Below are positions 1-7,890 of a DNA stretch of 64,000 nucleotides, in pieces (position 1 is the stretch's first letter; each line of letters begins with the position of its first letter). Made by a program: the position numbers and the translations under genes. The notes below the pieces were generated by a model, which was given only the letters and a program-made list of their open reading frames with translations, did no database searches and had not been told where the DNA came from. The DNA is from Vibrio sp. LaRot3 (GTDB taxonomy: Bacteria; Pseudomonadota; Gammaproteobacteria; Enterobacterales; Vibrionaceae): contig NZ_JAPPTI010000001.1 in the NCBI RefSeq assembly GCF_027587025.1, positions 682,001 to 746,000 of the forward strand, in the 5' to 3' direction.

Positions 1-216
1 GGGCACGATAGGCTCAAGTTCCGCATGTTTAATCGATGTGCAGCCATCGGCTTTTGCTGCAGATAAACGTGCGGTTTCCCAATCCGGTTTACCTTGCTTT
101 GATAGGTAGCCTTCGCGAAAGCAATAATAGTTAAATAGAAACCGCTCGACCATTACCCAACGCTGGGCTGAAAGCTCTAGCCATAGGTGTTCAAACTCGA
201 TATCCAAATCAGTCAT
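1..216 (-). CDS. Partial hypothetical protein coupled to MATE pump gene
   Basis: The open frame runs off the left edge; about 72 N-terminal residues are visible, starting MTDLDIEFEHLWLELSAQ. The visible part is soluble, aromatic-rich and helical, and I do not recognise a family. Its ATG overlaps the stop codon of the upstream MATE gene in an ATGA arrangement, so the two genes are very likely co-transcribed and translationally coupled. It has no signal peptide or membrane segment in the visible part. Function unknown. Confidence 0.6.
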   Translation of the reverse strand, partial: MTDLDIEFEHLWLELSAQRWVMVERFLFNYYCFREGYLSKQGKPDWETARLSAAKADGCTSIKHAELEPIVP

Positions 217-1550
217 GAGTTAGCCTGCACATGGCTTATTGGTTGATGTTTATGCAGTGCTTTTAACAGCAAGGCCAGTAGCATAATGCCTGTTGCTCCT
301 AGCCCAATACCGATCCCTGCCCAGATGCCCATGAGATCGAAGTGACTTGCGAGCCACCAAGCGGCAGGTATGCCAATTACCCAGTAGCCGATAGCAGTAA
401 TTATCGTTGGACCGACGACGATTTTCATACCTCGAAGTAGGTTGATGGCGAGTAACTGCCATGCGTCGACAATAAATGATAGCGCAACCACCCACAGAAC
501 GCTGGCGAGCAGTGTGGTGAGCGCATTATCAAGGCTAAATAGGTTGGCAATAAATTGCGGCCAAATGATAAAACCTGCGGCGATGATGATGCTGATGACT
601 GAGGTTAAAAAGAAGCTGCGTTTTACCGTCAGCTTAATTGCAGGGTAATCTTCCGCGCCATATTGCTGTCCGACTAAAATCGCCGCCGCTTGCGAGAAAC
701 CAAAATTGACATTCCACGTAAAGCTTAAACATTGTAGCAGTATTTGATGTAGCGCTAATGAAGCAACGCCAATCATACCTGCCATTAATGTTCCGCCGTA
801 AATTAGGCCGTGTTCTAACAGCGCCGCAAGTGCGATAGGTAGCCCCATGCCCAGTAGCGGCAGCATGGAAGAAAAAGAGTATTCATGAAGGTTGAGCCAA
901 GGTGCAAATTCTTTGTACTCGTCGCGGCTAAATACCCAGCAGGCGTAAAGCACAGTTGTGATGGCAGCAGCTAATGCAGTGCCAGCCCCTAGACCAGATA
1001 ACCCGAAACCAAAGTTAAATGCGAGCACGTAGCTGATGGGTACATTGAGTAACACCGTCGCGACAGAGACCACCATAATGGAACGAACATTACCAAAGGC
1101 GCTGGTGAGACCTCTCAATACCAACATTAGGAGGGACGGAAGCATAGCCCATTTTAATGCGCCAATATATTGCATTGCAGGGTCAATGAGTTCGGTTGGC
1201 TGTTTGGCCAACGTCAGTAATTCTGGAGCCCATATAAAGCTGATGGTCAGCAGTGAAGAAAGAATAACGGATAGCAGTACTGCGCCTTTAACGTTGAGGC
1301 GGATTTGTTGATTACCAAAGTCAGGGCGAGCGACCCTCTGACCATAGGCAATTGCAATGAGGTTTGCGACACAGCCGATAGTGCTTCCGGCAATAATAAA
1401 CACAAAGGTATAAATAGATGCCCCTAAACCGCCTGCGGCGAGAGCCGCGATGCTCAGTTGGGACATCATCCAGACATCAGTAAGCACTAATGCCATAGCA
1501 ATCAGTTGAGAGATGATCAGTGGGAAAGCGAGTGAAAGTATTTTATTCAA
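213..1550 (-). CDS. MATE family multidrug/Na+ antiporter
   Basis: A 445-residue integral membrane protein with about twelve hydrophobic segments arranged as two similar halves, as expected for MATE efflux pumps (usual length 440-480). The N-terminus (FPLIISQLIAMALVLTDVWMM) matches the typical first MATE helix. Known family role: export of cationic drugs or metabolites across the inner membrane driven by Na+ or H+. The substrate cannot be told from sequence. The frame begins at a TTG codon because a stop lies shortly upstream and no earlier start exists; no strong ribosome site is visible. The stop codon overlaps the ATG of the next gene by four bases. Confidence 0.9.
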   Translation of the reverse strand: MNKILSLAFPLIISQLIAMALVLTDVWMMSQLSIAALAAGGLGASIYTFVFIIAGSTIGCVANLIAIAYGQRVARPDFGNQQIRLNVKGAVLLSVILSSLLTISFIWAPELLTLAKQPTELIDPAMQYIGALKWAMLPSLLMLVLRGLTSAFGNVRSIMVVSVATVLLNVPISYVLAFNFGFGLSGLGAGTALAAAITTVLYACWVFSRDEYKEFAPWLNLHEYSFSSMLPLLGMGLPIALAALLEHGLIYGGTLMAGMIGVASLALHQILLQCLSFTWNVNFGFSQAAAILVGQQYGAEDYPAIKLTVKRSFFLTSVISIIIAAGFIIWPQFIANLFSLDNALTTLLASVLWVVALSFIVDAWQLLAINLLRGMKIVVGPTIITAIGYWVIGIPAAWWLASHFDLMGIWAGIGIGLGATGIMLLALLLKALHKHQPISHVQANS

Positions 1551-1926
1551 AGGATTGCTCTAAGATTAGTGAATTATTTTGTCTACTTTTTGAGACATTT
1601 AACTGCATTCTGCGCTGTGATTCAAATGACTTTTATCCTAAATTTTGTTCGCTTTTCATTCTGCGGGAATCAAGCCGGCTTAGGCTGTTCTCCACGCTTG
1701 GTATTGTCTTGGTAGTTATACGGTAAACTGAGGGTTTTAGGGGGTTCGGTAGAAGTGTAAATTGACGTTGTCAACCATTTCTATAATGGATGCTATATGC
1801 TAAACCGGTTATTTTTTCGACATGCGTCTATTAATTGGCCACGAGTTAGTAAAAGCGCTTGCTGAGTTCGGGCTCAATATTGATCCTTATCACGATTTTG
1901 AATTCGATACAGTTAAGGACAACGTA
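1551..1926. other. Divergent intergenic region
   Basis: This gap between the MATE gene (leftward) and the EIIB-like gene (rightward) should carry both promoters. I see no convincing ORF, hairpin terminator or recognisable operator. A longer reading of the EIIB frame would start at 1822, but that ATG has no ribosome site. Confidence 0.4.
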
Positions 1927-2307
1927 ATGGAATCGCCGTTTGACCACCAAACTCAGCAAGATATTGGTGATCGGCAAGTGATAGCACTGATGTGCGTCGG
2001 TGGCTTTACTTCAAGTTTGCTCGCGCGAGCAATGCAAAATTATTTTGATCAACACCAACTGCCTTATTACGTGATGTATTCTGCAGTGACGCTATTGTCT
2101 ACCCCAAGTTTCTTGGAGGATTTTGGGCGAAAAGTGTCTCTCGTGATGCTCTCTCCTCAGGTCCATTATCATTTTGATGAGGCGAAACAAGCGCTGAGTT
2201 TCTATGATATTCCGGTACGTAAAATTGATAAGCAGGACTATTGCCAAATTGATTATCAAAGAGTGTCAGAAGTGGCGTTAGACAACTTACGCTTAATCTC
2301 AGTCTAG
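1927..2307 (+). CDS. PTS EIIB-like protein, lactose/cellobiose type, orphan
   Basis: A 126-residue protein resembling the small EIIB domain of lactose/cellobiose phosphotransferase systems. It has the first strand and P-loop with a cysteine (ALMCVGGFTSSLLARAMQ, Cys23), then the VMLSPQVHYHFDEAK element and the late IPVRKIDKQDY segment. In that family the cysteine carries the phosphate between EIIA and the sugar permease. No EIIA, EIIC or sugar enzyme lies nearby, so it is an orphan. I chose the ATG at 1927 because AAGGA lies seven bases upstream and the length then fits EIIB; the ATG at 1822 would add 35 residues without a ribosome site. Role inferred, perhaps regulatory. Confidence 0.72.
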   Translation: MESPFDHQTQQDIGDRQVIALMCVGGFTSSLLARAMQNYFDQHQLPYYVMYSAVTLLSTPSFLEDFGRKVSLVMLSPQVHYHFDEAKQALSFYDIPVRKIDKQDYCQIDYQRVSEVALDNLRLISV

Positions 2308-2361
2308 TGGGGCGTCTGGCCTCACTGATAAGCGATGATTAGGCTTTGAAAGGAGGTTTGA

Positions 2362-3054
2362 ATGCAGCAGCTCGATAACAATGTATGGATAGTGGAAGGA
2401 GAAGTGGTTTCGTTTTACTCATTTCCTTTCTCGACCAGAATGACCATTGTTCGTCTAGACGATGGCCGTTTATGGATTCACAGCCCTATTCGGATAAGCG
2501 ATGAACTCCAGCATCGTATTGATAAACTGGGAACGGTAGCCTTTCTCGTTGCTCCAAACCATTTACACCATCTGTTTCTACGCGAGTGGCAAGTTGCTTA
2601 CCCATTAGCAATGACACTCGGCACTCAGCAAGTCATCAATAAACGAAAAGATCTTAAGTTTGATCGCGTGTTAGATAGCGATACGTTATTACCATGGGGA
2701 GAGTCGATATCCCATCTGTTTTTCACAGGTTCGCCAGCGATGCAAGAGAGCATTTTCTTCCATCAGCCATCATCCACTTTGATTGTTACCGATCTGATTG
2801 AAAACTTTGAACCAAGTAAACTCACTCCGTTTCAACGGTGTGTTGGCAGATTAGTGGGGATTGTTGCACCAAATGGAAAAATGCCGATTGATTGGCGGTT
2901 CACCTTTTCGTTTAGTAAGCGAGAGGCGAGGGAACATGTCAGCGCGATTTTAGCGTGGCAGCCAAAACGCATTGTGATGTCCCATGGCAATATTGTTGAA
3001 CAAGACGCGGTTGCCTTTTTAACGCGTTCTTTCAGTTGGTTGAATCCACTATAA
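2362..3054 (+). CDS. DUF4336 family protein
   Basis: A 230-residue soluble protein matching the DUF4336 pattern: an N-terminal WIVEGEV/FPFSTRMTIVRL section, LWIHSPI, then VAPNHLHHLFLREW and a late VMSHGNIV segment. DUF4336 proteins look like metallo-beta-lactamase-fold relatives, with histidines in the HLHHLF and SHG positions, but no reaction is established. A very strong ribosome site (AAAGGAGG) precedes the ATG. It stands alone, 54 bases after the EIIB-like gene, so co-transcription with it is possible. Confidence 0.75.
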   Translation: MQQLDNNVWIVEGEVVSFYSFPFSTRMTIVRLDDGRLWIHSPIRISDELQHRIDKLGTVAFLVAPNHLHHLFLREWQVAYPLAMTLGTQQVINKRKDLKFDRVLDSDTLLPWGESISHLFFTGSPAMQESIFFHQPSSTLIVTDLIENFEPSKLTPFQRCVGRLVGIVAPNGKMPIDWRFTFSFSKREAREHVSAILAWQPKRIVMSHGNIVEQDAVAFLTRSFSWLNPL

Positions 3055-3338
3055 ACCGGCCTAATTTTAGATGATTTACGCATGGCATTTTTTTGGCGTG
3101 TCAAAAGGGTTACGCTATTGAGTGCTTGCCATGAAAACGGTGGTAACTTATGTGTGTAGAGTCCCTTTTTTGGACTTCAATTAACATTTTTCCTCAGTAT
3201 TAATACAAGTCACTGATATGATAATGATATTAAAGCAGTTTCATTTAATTGCTTGTTTGGGCTGGTGTTGTTTCTAATACGAAAGTGCATGAGAAAGCAA
3301 ACCGCGGCCTATTCATTGTTAAATTAGGTAGGGCTCGG

Positions 3339-3887
3339 ATGCTGGAAACAAAAAGACTGATACTTCGACAATGGGAAGATGAGGACTATCCTCATTTTGC
3401 GCGCATGTGCGCTGACCCAATGACGATGAAATTCTTCCCGAAGCCACTTTCTGCACAAGAGAGTAATGAATTAGCGGATAAAATTCGCTCCTCAATTGAT
3501 GAAAATGGATGGGGTTTGTGGGCGGTTGAACATAAAGCGACGTCTCAGTTTATCGGCTTTGTCGGTCTGCATTATCAAGATAAGAACAGTGGGTTACCGA
3601 ATGCGCCATTTGTAGAAATAGGTTGGCGTTTATCCAAATCTCACTGGCATAAAGGTTACGCAACAGAAGCGGCGGAACAAGCATTGCGCTATGCGTTTTA
3701 CGTACTTGATTTTGATCAGGTGTATTCATTTACAGCAAAAACAAACTTACCTTCACAAGAAGTCATGACCCGTTTAGGGATGGTCAACACCTGTAACGAC
3801 TTCATTCACCCTCGACTACCAGAAGAACACGAGCTTGCGCCACATTGCTTGTACCAAATAGAGCGCGAAAGGTTCTTATCTCTGTAA
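3339..3887 (+). CDS. GNAT family N-acetyltransferase (RimJ/RimL type)
   Basis: A 182-residue acetyltransferase starting MLETKRLILRQWEDEDYPHF, the standard opening of RimJ/RimL-like GNAT proteins. It continues through the central strand (VEIGWRLSKSHWHKGYATEAAEQALRYAF), which holds the acetyl-CoA binding loop, and the NLPSQEVMTRLGM segment. The frame is open 30 codons further upstream (from 3249), but that extension does not resemble the family, so I start at 3339, which has a G-rich stretch just upstream. Family role: acetyl transfer from acetyl-CoA to an amine. The substrate is unknown. Confidence 0.85.
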   Translation: MLETKRLILRQWEDEDYPHFARMCADPMTMKFFPKPLSAQESNELADKIRSSIDENGWGLWAVEHKATSQFIGFVGLHYQDKNSGLPNAPFVEIGWRLSKSHWHKGYATEAAEQALRYAFYVLDFDQVYSFTAKTNLPSQEVMTRLGMVNTCNDFIHPRLPEEHELAPHCLYQIERERFLSL

Positions 3888-3896
3888 TCTGAATGA

Positions 3897-3926
3897 GCGA
3901 CTAACGCTGTTTTTGGTGTTAGTCGC
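3897..3926. terminator. Stem-loop after GNAT gene
   Basis: Nine-base arms GCGACTAAC and GTTAGTCGC surround a T-rich loop just after the GNAT stop codon. There is no clean T-run after the stem, so it may be a weak or processed terminator. Confidence 0.45.
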
Positions 3927-4004
3927 ATCTCATCGCTCCTTATGCTTGTTTTTTGTTCGTTTTCATTACACTGAGGACTAAATCAAACATAAGGTAGCCA
4001 ACTG

Positions 4005-4631
4005 ATGTCTGTTCAACACAAAATCCATAGCCAACAAATCTACTGCTGCGCAGACAGTGCGCTCATCGAAGAGCAAAAAGCCTGTATGGAGCGCCTTTAT
4101 GACTATAACCAATCACGACCTTCAGAAACGGAAAAGAGGGGCCAGCTTCTGCACGATATCTTAGCCAGTGCAGGTAAAGATTGTTACGTTGAGCCGCCGT
4201 TAAGAGCAAACTGGGGGAGACATACATCTGTTGGTGACTATTTTTACGCTAACTTTAATCTTACTTTGGTCGATGATACCTATATCACCATCGGCAATTA
4301 CGTAATGATTGGCCCAAATGTGACATTATCGACGGCCGGTCATCCCATAGACCCTGATACTCGCAAACGAGCGGCTCAATTTAATATCCCCATCGTTATT
4401 CAAGATAATGTGTGGATAGGTGCGAATGTGGTGGTATTGCCAGGGGTGACGATCGGAGAAAACAGCGTAATAGGCGCTGGCAGCATTGTGACGAAAGATG
4501 TCCCAGCCAATGTGGTGGCGGTTGGTAATCCTTGTAAGGTACTGCGAGAGATTGGTGAGAGGGATAAGCAGTTCTACTACCGAGATAAGCGCTTCGACCC
4601 AGAATCGCTAATCAACCAAACAGAGAGCTAG
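4005..4631 (+). CDS. Maltose/galactoside O-acetyltransferase-like hexapeptide transferase
   Basis: A 208-residue left-handed beta-helix acetyltransferase. Residues 15-70 form the N-terminal Mac domain (EEQKACMERLYDYN...), followed by hexapeptide repeats (ITIGNYVMIGPNVTLSTAGHP; IVIQDNVWIGANVVVLPGVTIGENSVIGAGSIVTKDVP). The catalytic histidine is His113 in STAGHPIDP, the position expected in Maa and LacA. Family role: acetyl-CoA dependent O-acetylation of maltose, galactosides or related sugars in the cytoplasm, trimeric. Monocistronic here. Maa, LacA and NodL-like members cannot be separated confidently by eye. Confidence 0.88.
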   Translation: MSVQHKIHSQQIYCCADSALIEEQKACMERLYDYNQSRPSETEKRGQLLHDILASAGKDCYVEPPLRANWGRHTSVGDYFYANFNLTLVDDTYITIGNYVMIGPNVTLSTAGHPIDPDTRKRAAQFNIPIVIQDNVWIGANVVVLPGVTIGENSVIGAGSIVTKDVPANVVAVGNPCKVLREIGERDKQFYYRDKRFDPESLINQTES

Positions 4632-4760
4632 GCCGCAAATTTTTGTGGATGATTTATAAAATTCGCTTGGATGCTGTGGCATAATCCTTTTTTATTATTT
4701 CTATCAATGATTTGGACTAATCTAAATAGAGTCATTCTGACCAATTACTAAGGATTACGT

Positions 4761-5198
4761 ATGAAAAAGGTATTTACCGCAGCGGCATTAGCTCTGTCTT
4801 GTGCTCTCGTTGCACCTGTTCAAGCGAATGTTAATGATCTCTCTATCTGCTTAGCAGACTCGCTGAATGGAAAAGAGCGTAAACAGCTTGCGACGTGGGT
4901 CTTTTATGCAATGGCAGCTCATCCTGAGTTGAAAGAGTTTGCGACAGTAAGTCAAGATAGCCGTCTCGAAATGGATAAGAGTGTGGCGAAGTTGATGACA
5001 CGCTTACTGACAAAAGATTGTTCTGAGCAAGTGGTGACCGCAATGCACCAAGATCCGTTAGCGATTCAACGAGCGTTTGAGTTTGTTGGCCAAGTAGCGA
5101 TGCAAGAATTGTTGGCAGACCAATCGGTGACGAGCTCAATCTCTAACTATGCGCATTATGTTGATCAAGAAGCCATCGCAAGTATGTTTACCAAATAA
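4761..5198 (+). CDS. Exported protein of unknown function
   Basis: A 145-residue protein with a clear Sec signal peptide (MKKVFTAAALALSCALVAPVQA, cleavage after about residue 22). The mature part is helical and contains two cysteines (SICLAD and LTKDCSEQ) that could form a periplasmic disulfide. A good AAGGA ribosome site precedes the ATG. I do not recognise a family; it looks like the small periplasmic proteins common in Vibrio. It is single and convergent with the next gene. Confidence 0.7.
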   Translation: MKKVFTAAALALSCALVAPVQANVNDLSICLADSLNGKERKQLATWVFYAMAAHPELKEFATVSQDSRLEMDKSVAKLMTRLLTKDCSEQVVTAMHQDPLAIQRAFEFVGQVAMQELLADQSVTSSISNYAHYVDQEAIASMFTK

Positions 5199-5231
5199 TG
5201 AGATAAACAAGCGGACTAAGAAATGGCTGAG

Positions 5232-5714
5232 TTAGCCGTGGTTTGGATCGTTTTCAAACAGTAGCGCGAGATCGTTTGGCAGCAAAAAGGCATTGTTTTC
5301 AACAATGTTCTGCCAAACTTCTTCCTCATCCAATTGGCTAATCTCTTCTTTTGCTTTTACAAAGCCGCCGTAATCCCCATCATTAGTTTGAAAAATTACC
5401 ATATATTTAAGTTTATGGCCATCTTCATAGACTTTCTTGATACTGATTTCTTGGGCGATGTCTTTGGCTGGAAAGTACTCAAAAGTGAATTTACGATTGG
5501 TTCTTAATACGTAGTGGCCTATGGTTTCATTAAGAGGAATTCCTCGAAAGGCTGTGGTAAATGCAAGTGATTGACAGCCACCGAGCGAACTGGCTTTCTC
5601 TCTTATAAAGAAACACATGGTGTATTTCGCAGGGCAGCTCTCAAAGCCGGGTTCAGCGACGCAAATTGCGTGCGGGCCAGCTTGTATTACAGCGGCTTGG
5701 TGGTAATCAGTCAT
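5232..5714 (-). CDS. Conserved hypothetical cytoplasmic protein
   Basis: A 160-residue protein without signal peptide or membrane segment. It is rich in aromatic and acidic residues, with five cysteines in the first half (AICVAEPGFESCPAKYTMCFF, GGCQSL). The C-terminal half is charged (KAKEEISQLDEEEVWQNIVENN). No known motif is recognised. The ATG and frame are clear. Function unknown. Confidence 0.6.
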   Translation of the reverse strand: MTDYHQAAVIQAGPHAICVAEPGFESCPAKYTMCFFIREKASSLGGCQSLAFTTAFRGIPLNETIGHYVLRTNRKFTFEYFPAKDIAQEISIKKVYEDGHKLKYMVIFQTNDGDYGGFVKAKEEISQLDEEEVWQNIVENNAFLLPNDLALLFENDPNHG

Positions 5715-5852
5715 TGGTTGTTGGTATTAATAAAGTCGTTTAATTTGCAACTTAGCGTCAACGTGCTGTTTTATCAATCAATAACTGCCATTCGCGAGAC
5801 GTAACCCGCGAGTCGGGGTGTAGAGTAGGGTGTGAAGGTTACTCGATAGGTT

Positions 5853-5883
5853 GAGAGCAGCGATTTCACTGCTCTCTTTATTT
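5853..5883. terminator. Hairpin between two leftward genes
   Basis: Arms GAGAGCAG and CTGCTCTC with an eight-base loop. A TTTATTT tract follows on the plus strand, whereas both neighbouring genes run leftward, so its use as a terminator for them is uncertain. Confidence 0.4.
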
Positions 5884-5906
5884 AGGGTCTTTGGCTTAAT
5901 GGAGAG

Positions 5907-7469
5907 TTAATTGGTTGGTTTCGGGCTCGCAATAAACAGCTTCTTCTCCCAGTAGCGCGAGTAAAGCACATAAGGGACATTACCGATTCGAAACGCATAC
6001 GGTCTTACTGCATCTTCAATAGGCACAATTCGTTCTAACCGTTTCTCTAGTAAATCTGCTCGCCAAATGCAGGCATAAGCCGATGAGTTATCGAAGTAAA
6101 ACTCGTAGTTGTCGATACCCCACCCAAGATTGTTAATCACCCAACCGTTGTAGACATCATCGATGATAATTGAATCGTGTTGGTTGCTCTCAACTTTTAG
6201 GGCACTGTCACTGGCCGTAATATAAGCTTTGCCATCAGAAGATGGGACAAAATCGCTCGCATAACCTGTGATCTTGTTAGGCGGGTTATCGGTGGGTAGC
6301 GCTTTAATCTCGTCTTGGCCAAGGTCGATTTCCCACGCGTCTAGTCGGTCATCATAATAGGTTAGGTAGACTTTAGAACCTGAAACAGCGGATACTTGAA
6401 CATCGGCTGGCATGGTATATAACAAAGACTCTTCACCAGTCAGTAAATCTAACTGACGTATCTCAGGAGAGGAAACTCGAGAAAATATCACTTTCACTTG
6501 GCCATCGTATTGCGCGACAACATAGCTGGTGGAGGATGAGAAAGATTGCTCGGTGACCAATTCTTTCCCGTACCAAGTGGCGTTAGAGTTTACAGTGAAA
6601 TCGGACGCGACGTGCGATTTCATCTTCTCCATATATTCTTGCGAGGCTTGAGCGCCTTTATCCGCAATAATCAAACTCATCCCTTTATTGATGGCTTTAA
6701 CCTGCGCCAGTTGTTGCGGGCTTGGCTGAGCGTTCCTTGCGGTAAGGTACTCAATCGGTTTATCTGCGGGTTGAAGTGTCTCTGAGCCTTTTGGGTTAAA
6801 CAAGTTTGCTAATATCACCGGCTTATCTTCATCGAGGAAGAGTAGTCGTGTTTGCTCGCCTTCAATAGCTTGGTCGGTTTTTATGGTTACTTTATCTAAG
6901 CCGCCAGTTTCGTTTTTCACCAATAGATGTAATTGCTCGTTAGGCTTGAGGGTCTTAGGACCAATACATTCCACGTTCTGATAGCCTGCGAAACGAGCTT
7001 GCCAGCTCACGGGTAGGGTGAGCATCGATTTGTCGTGAGCGCAGCTACTGCGAGAAAAATATTGTTCAGTTTGTTTCTCTAGTTGCTGGACTGAACAAAG
7101 GCTAAGGTTAGTTTGAAAGGCGCGTTCTAGACCCTCGGTTCGGTTATTCGAGCTTGCTTGAATAAGTTCTGACGCTTGGTTACACCGTTCCGCTTTTTCA
7201 AACTTGGTCGCAACCAATGCATAGTCGCTTAGCAGCCATAACGCTTGCTCACTTGCTAATGCACCAAATTGATTAGGGCAGGCGTCAGTATATAAATAGA
7301 GCGCATAGTACGCTGCGTCGTAGTCTTTTCTTTGGTAATGGTCGAGAAACAGAGCCCTTGCTTTTTCCGTCGCTTGGTTACTGCATTCTAGAATCGGTTC
7401 AGCGGAATAGGCTGAAAAGCTTGATGCGATTAGAGCGAGCGCACCCAAGCGAAATAGCGAATTTTTCAT
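5907..7469 (-). CDS. Exported protein of unknown function, possible propeller domain
   Basis: A 520-residue secreted protein when started at the ATG at 7469, which gives a good signal peptide (MKNSLFRLGALALIASSFSA, cleavage near YSA-EP). The frame stays open to a GTG at 7535, which would bury the signal. The N-terminal 130 residues are helical with paired cysteines (tetratricopeptide-like in character). The C-terminal half has repeated strand patterns such as VSAVSGSKVYLTYYDDRLDAW and GKAYITASDSALKV, suggesting a WD40/beta-propeller-like fold. I do not recognise a named family. It faces away from the CDI operon and shares the AT-rich gap with it. Confidence 0.7.
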   Translation of the reverse strand: MKNSLFRLGALALIASSFSAYSAEPILECSNQATEKARALFLDHYQRKDYDAAYYALYLYTDACPNQFGALASEQALWLLSDYALVATKFEKAERCNQASELIQASSNNRTEGLERAFQTNLSLCSVQQLEKQTEQYFSRSSCAHDKSMLTLPVSWQARFAGYQNVECIGPKTLKPNEQLHLLVKNETGGLDKVTIKTDQAIEGEQTRLLFLDEDKPVILANLFNPKGSETLQPADKPIEYLTARNAQPSPQQLAQVKAINKGMSLIIADKGAQASQEYMEKMKSHVASDFTVNSNATWYGKELVTEQSFSSSTSYVVAQYDGQVKVIFSRVSSPEIRQLDLLTGEESLLYTMPADVQVSAVSGSKVYLTYYDDRLDAWEIDLGQDEIKALPTDNPPNKITGYASDFVPSSDGKAYITASDSALKVESNQHDSIIIDDVYNGWVINNLGWGIDNYEFYFDNSSAYACIWRADLLEKRLERIVPIEDAVRPYAFRIGNVPYVLYSRYWEKKLFIASPKPTN

Positions 7470-7890
7470 AATGGTAGGATTTGTTTTAATAAGATCAGTA
7501 ACATACCACATCTCATAATTGAAACAATTTATCACTTCAAGATTTATAGCAAAGATGACGAATTTTCTCTCTGTTGATGTGTTTGTAAGATGAGCTATCT
7601 AAGAAAAATAAGTTTCAATAATTTATATAAAACGTCGGTCTGAAAACTTGCTCTGGTTATTGCAGGGTGTCATTTTGTTTATTTGAATTCAATTATCGAT
7701 CATGATTGCTGAGAGTATTGTTAATAACAGCAATGTAATTGATAATAATATTTTAAATTGTTTTTACGACGAGTGTTGGAAATTTGAGGTGTAGGGTGTA
7801 GGCGAATTAGACATACGTCATTTAGTTTATATTAGTTGTATTGCAATGAACTTTAGTAGTAATTAGCCTGGATAATTATTCATAAGATAA
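7470..7890. promoter_or_regulatory. AT-rich divergent region upstream of the CDI-like operon
   Basis: A strongly A+T-rich stretch of about 420 bases with no ORF. It lies between the leftward secreted-protein gene and the rightward cdiB-like gene and so must hold the operon promoter. AT-rich leaders are often silenced by H-NS-like proteins; that is inference here. I could not pick a single convincing -35/-10 pair or a specific operator. Confidence 0.4.

Noticed and set aside
1822..1926. Upstream extension of the EIIB-like frame
   Set aside because: No ribosome site, and the added residues do not resemble EIIB.
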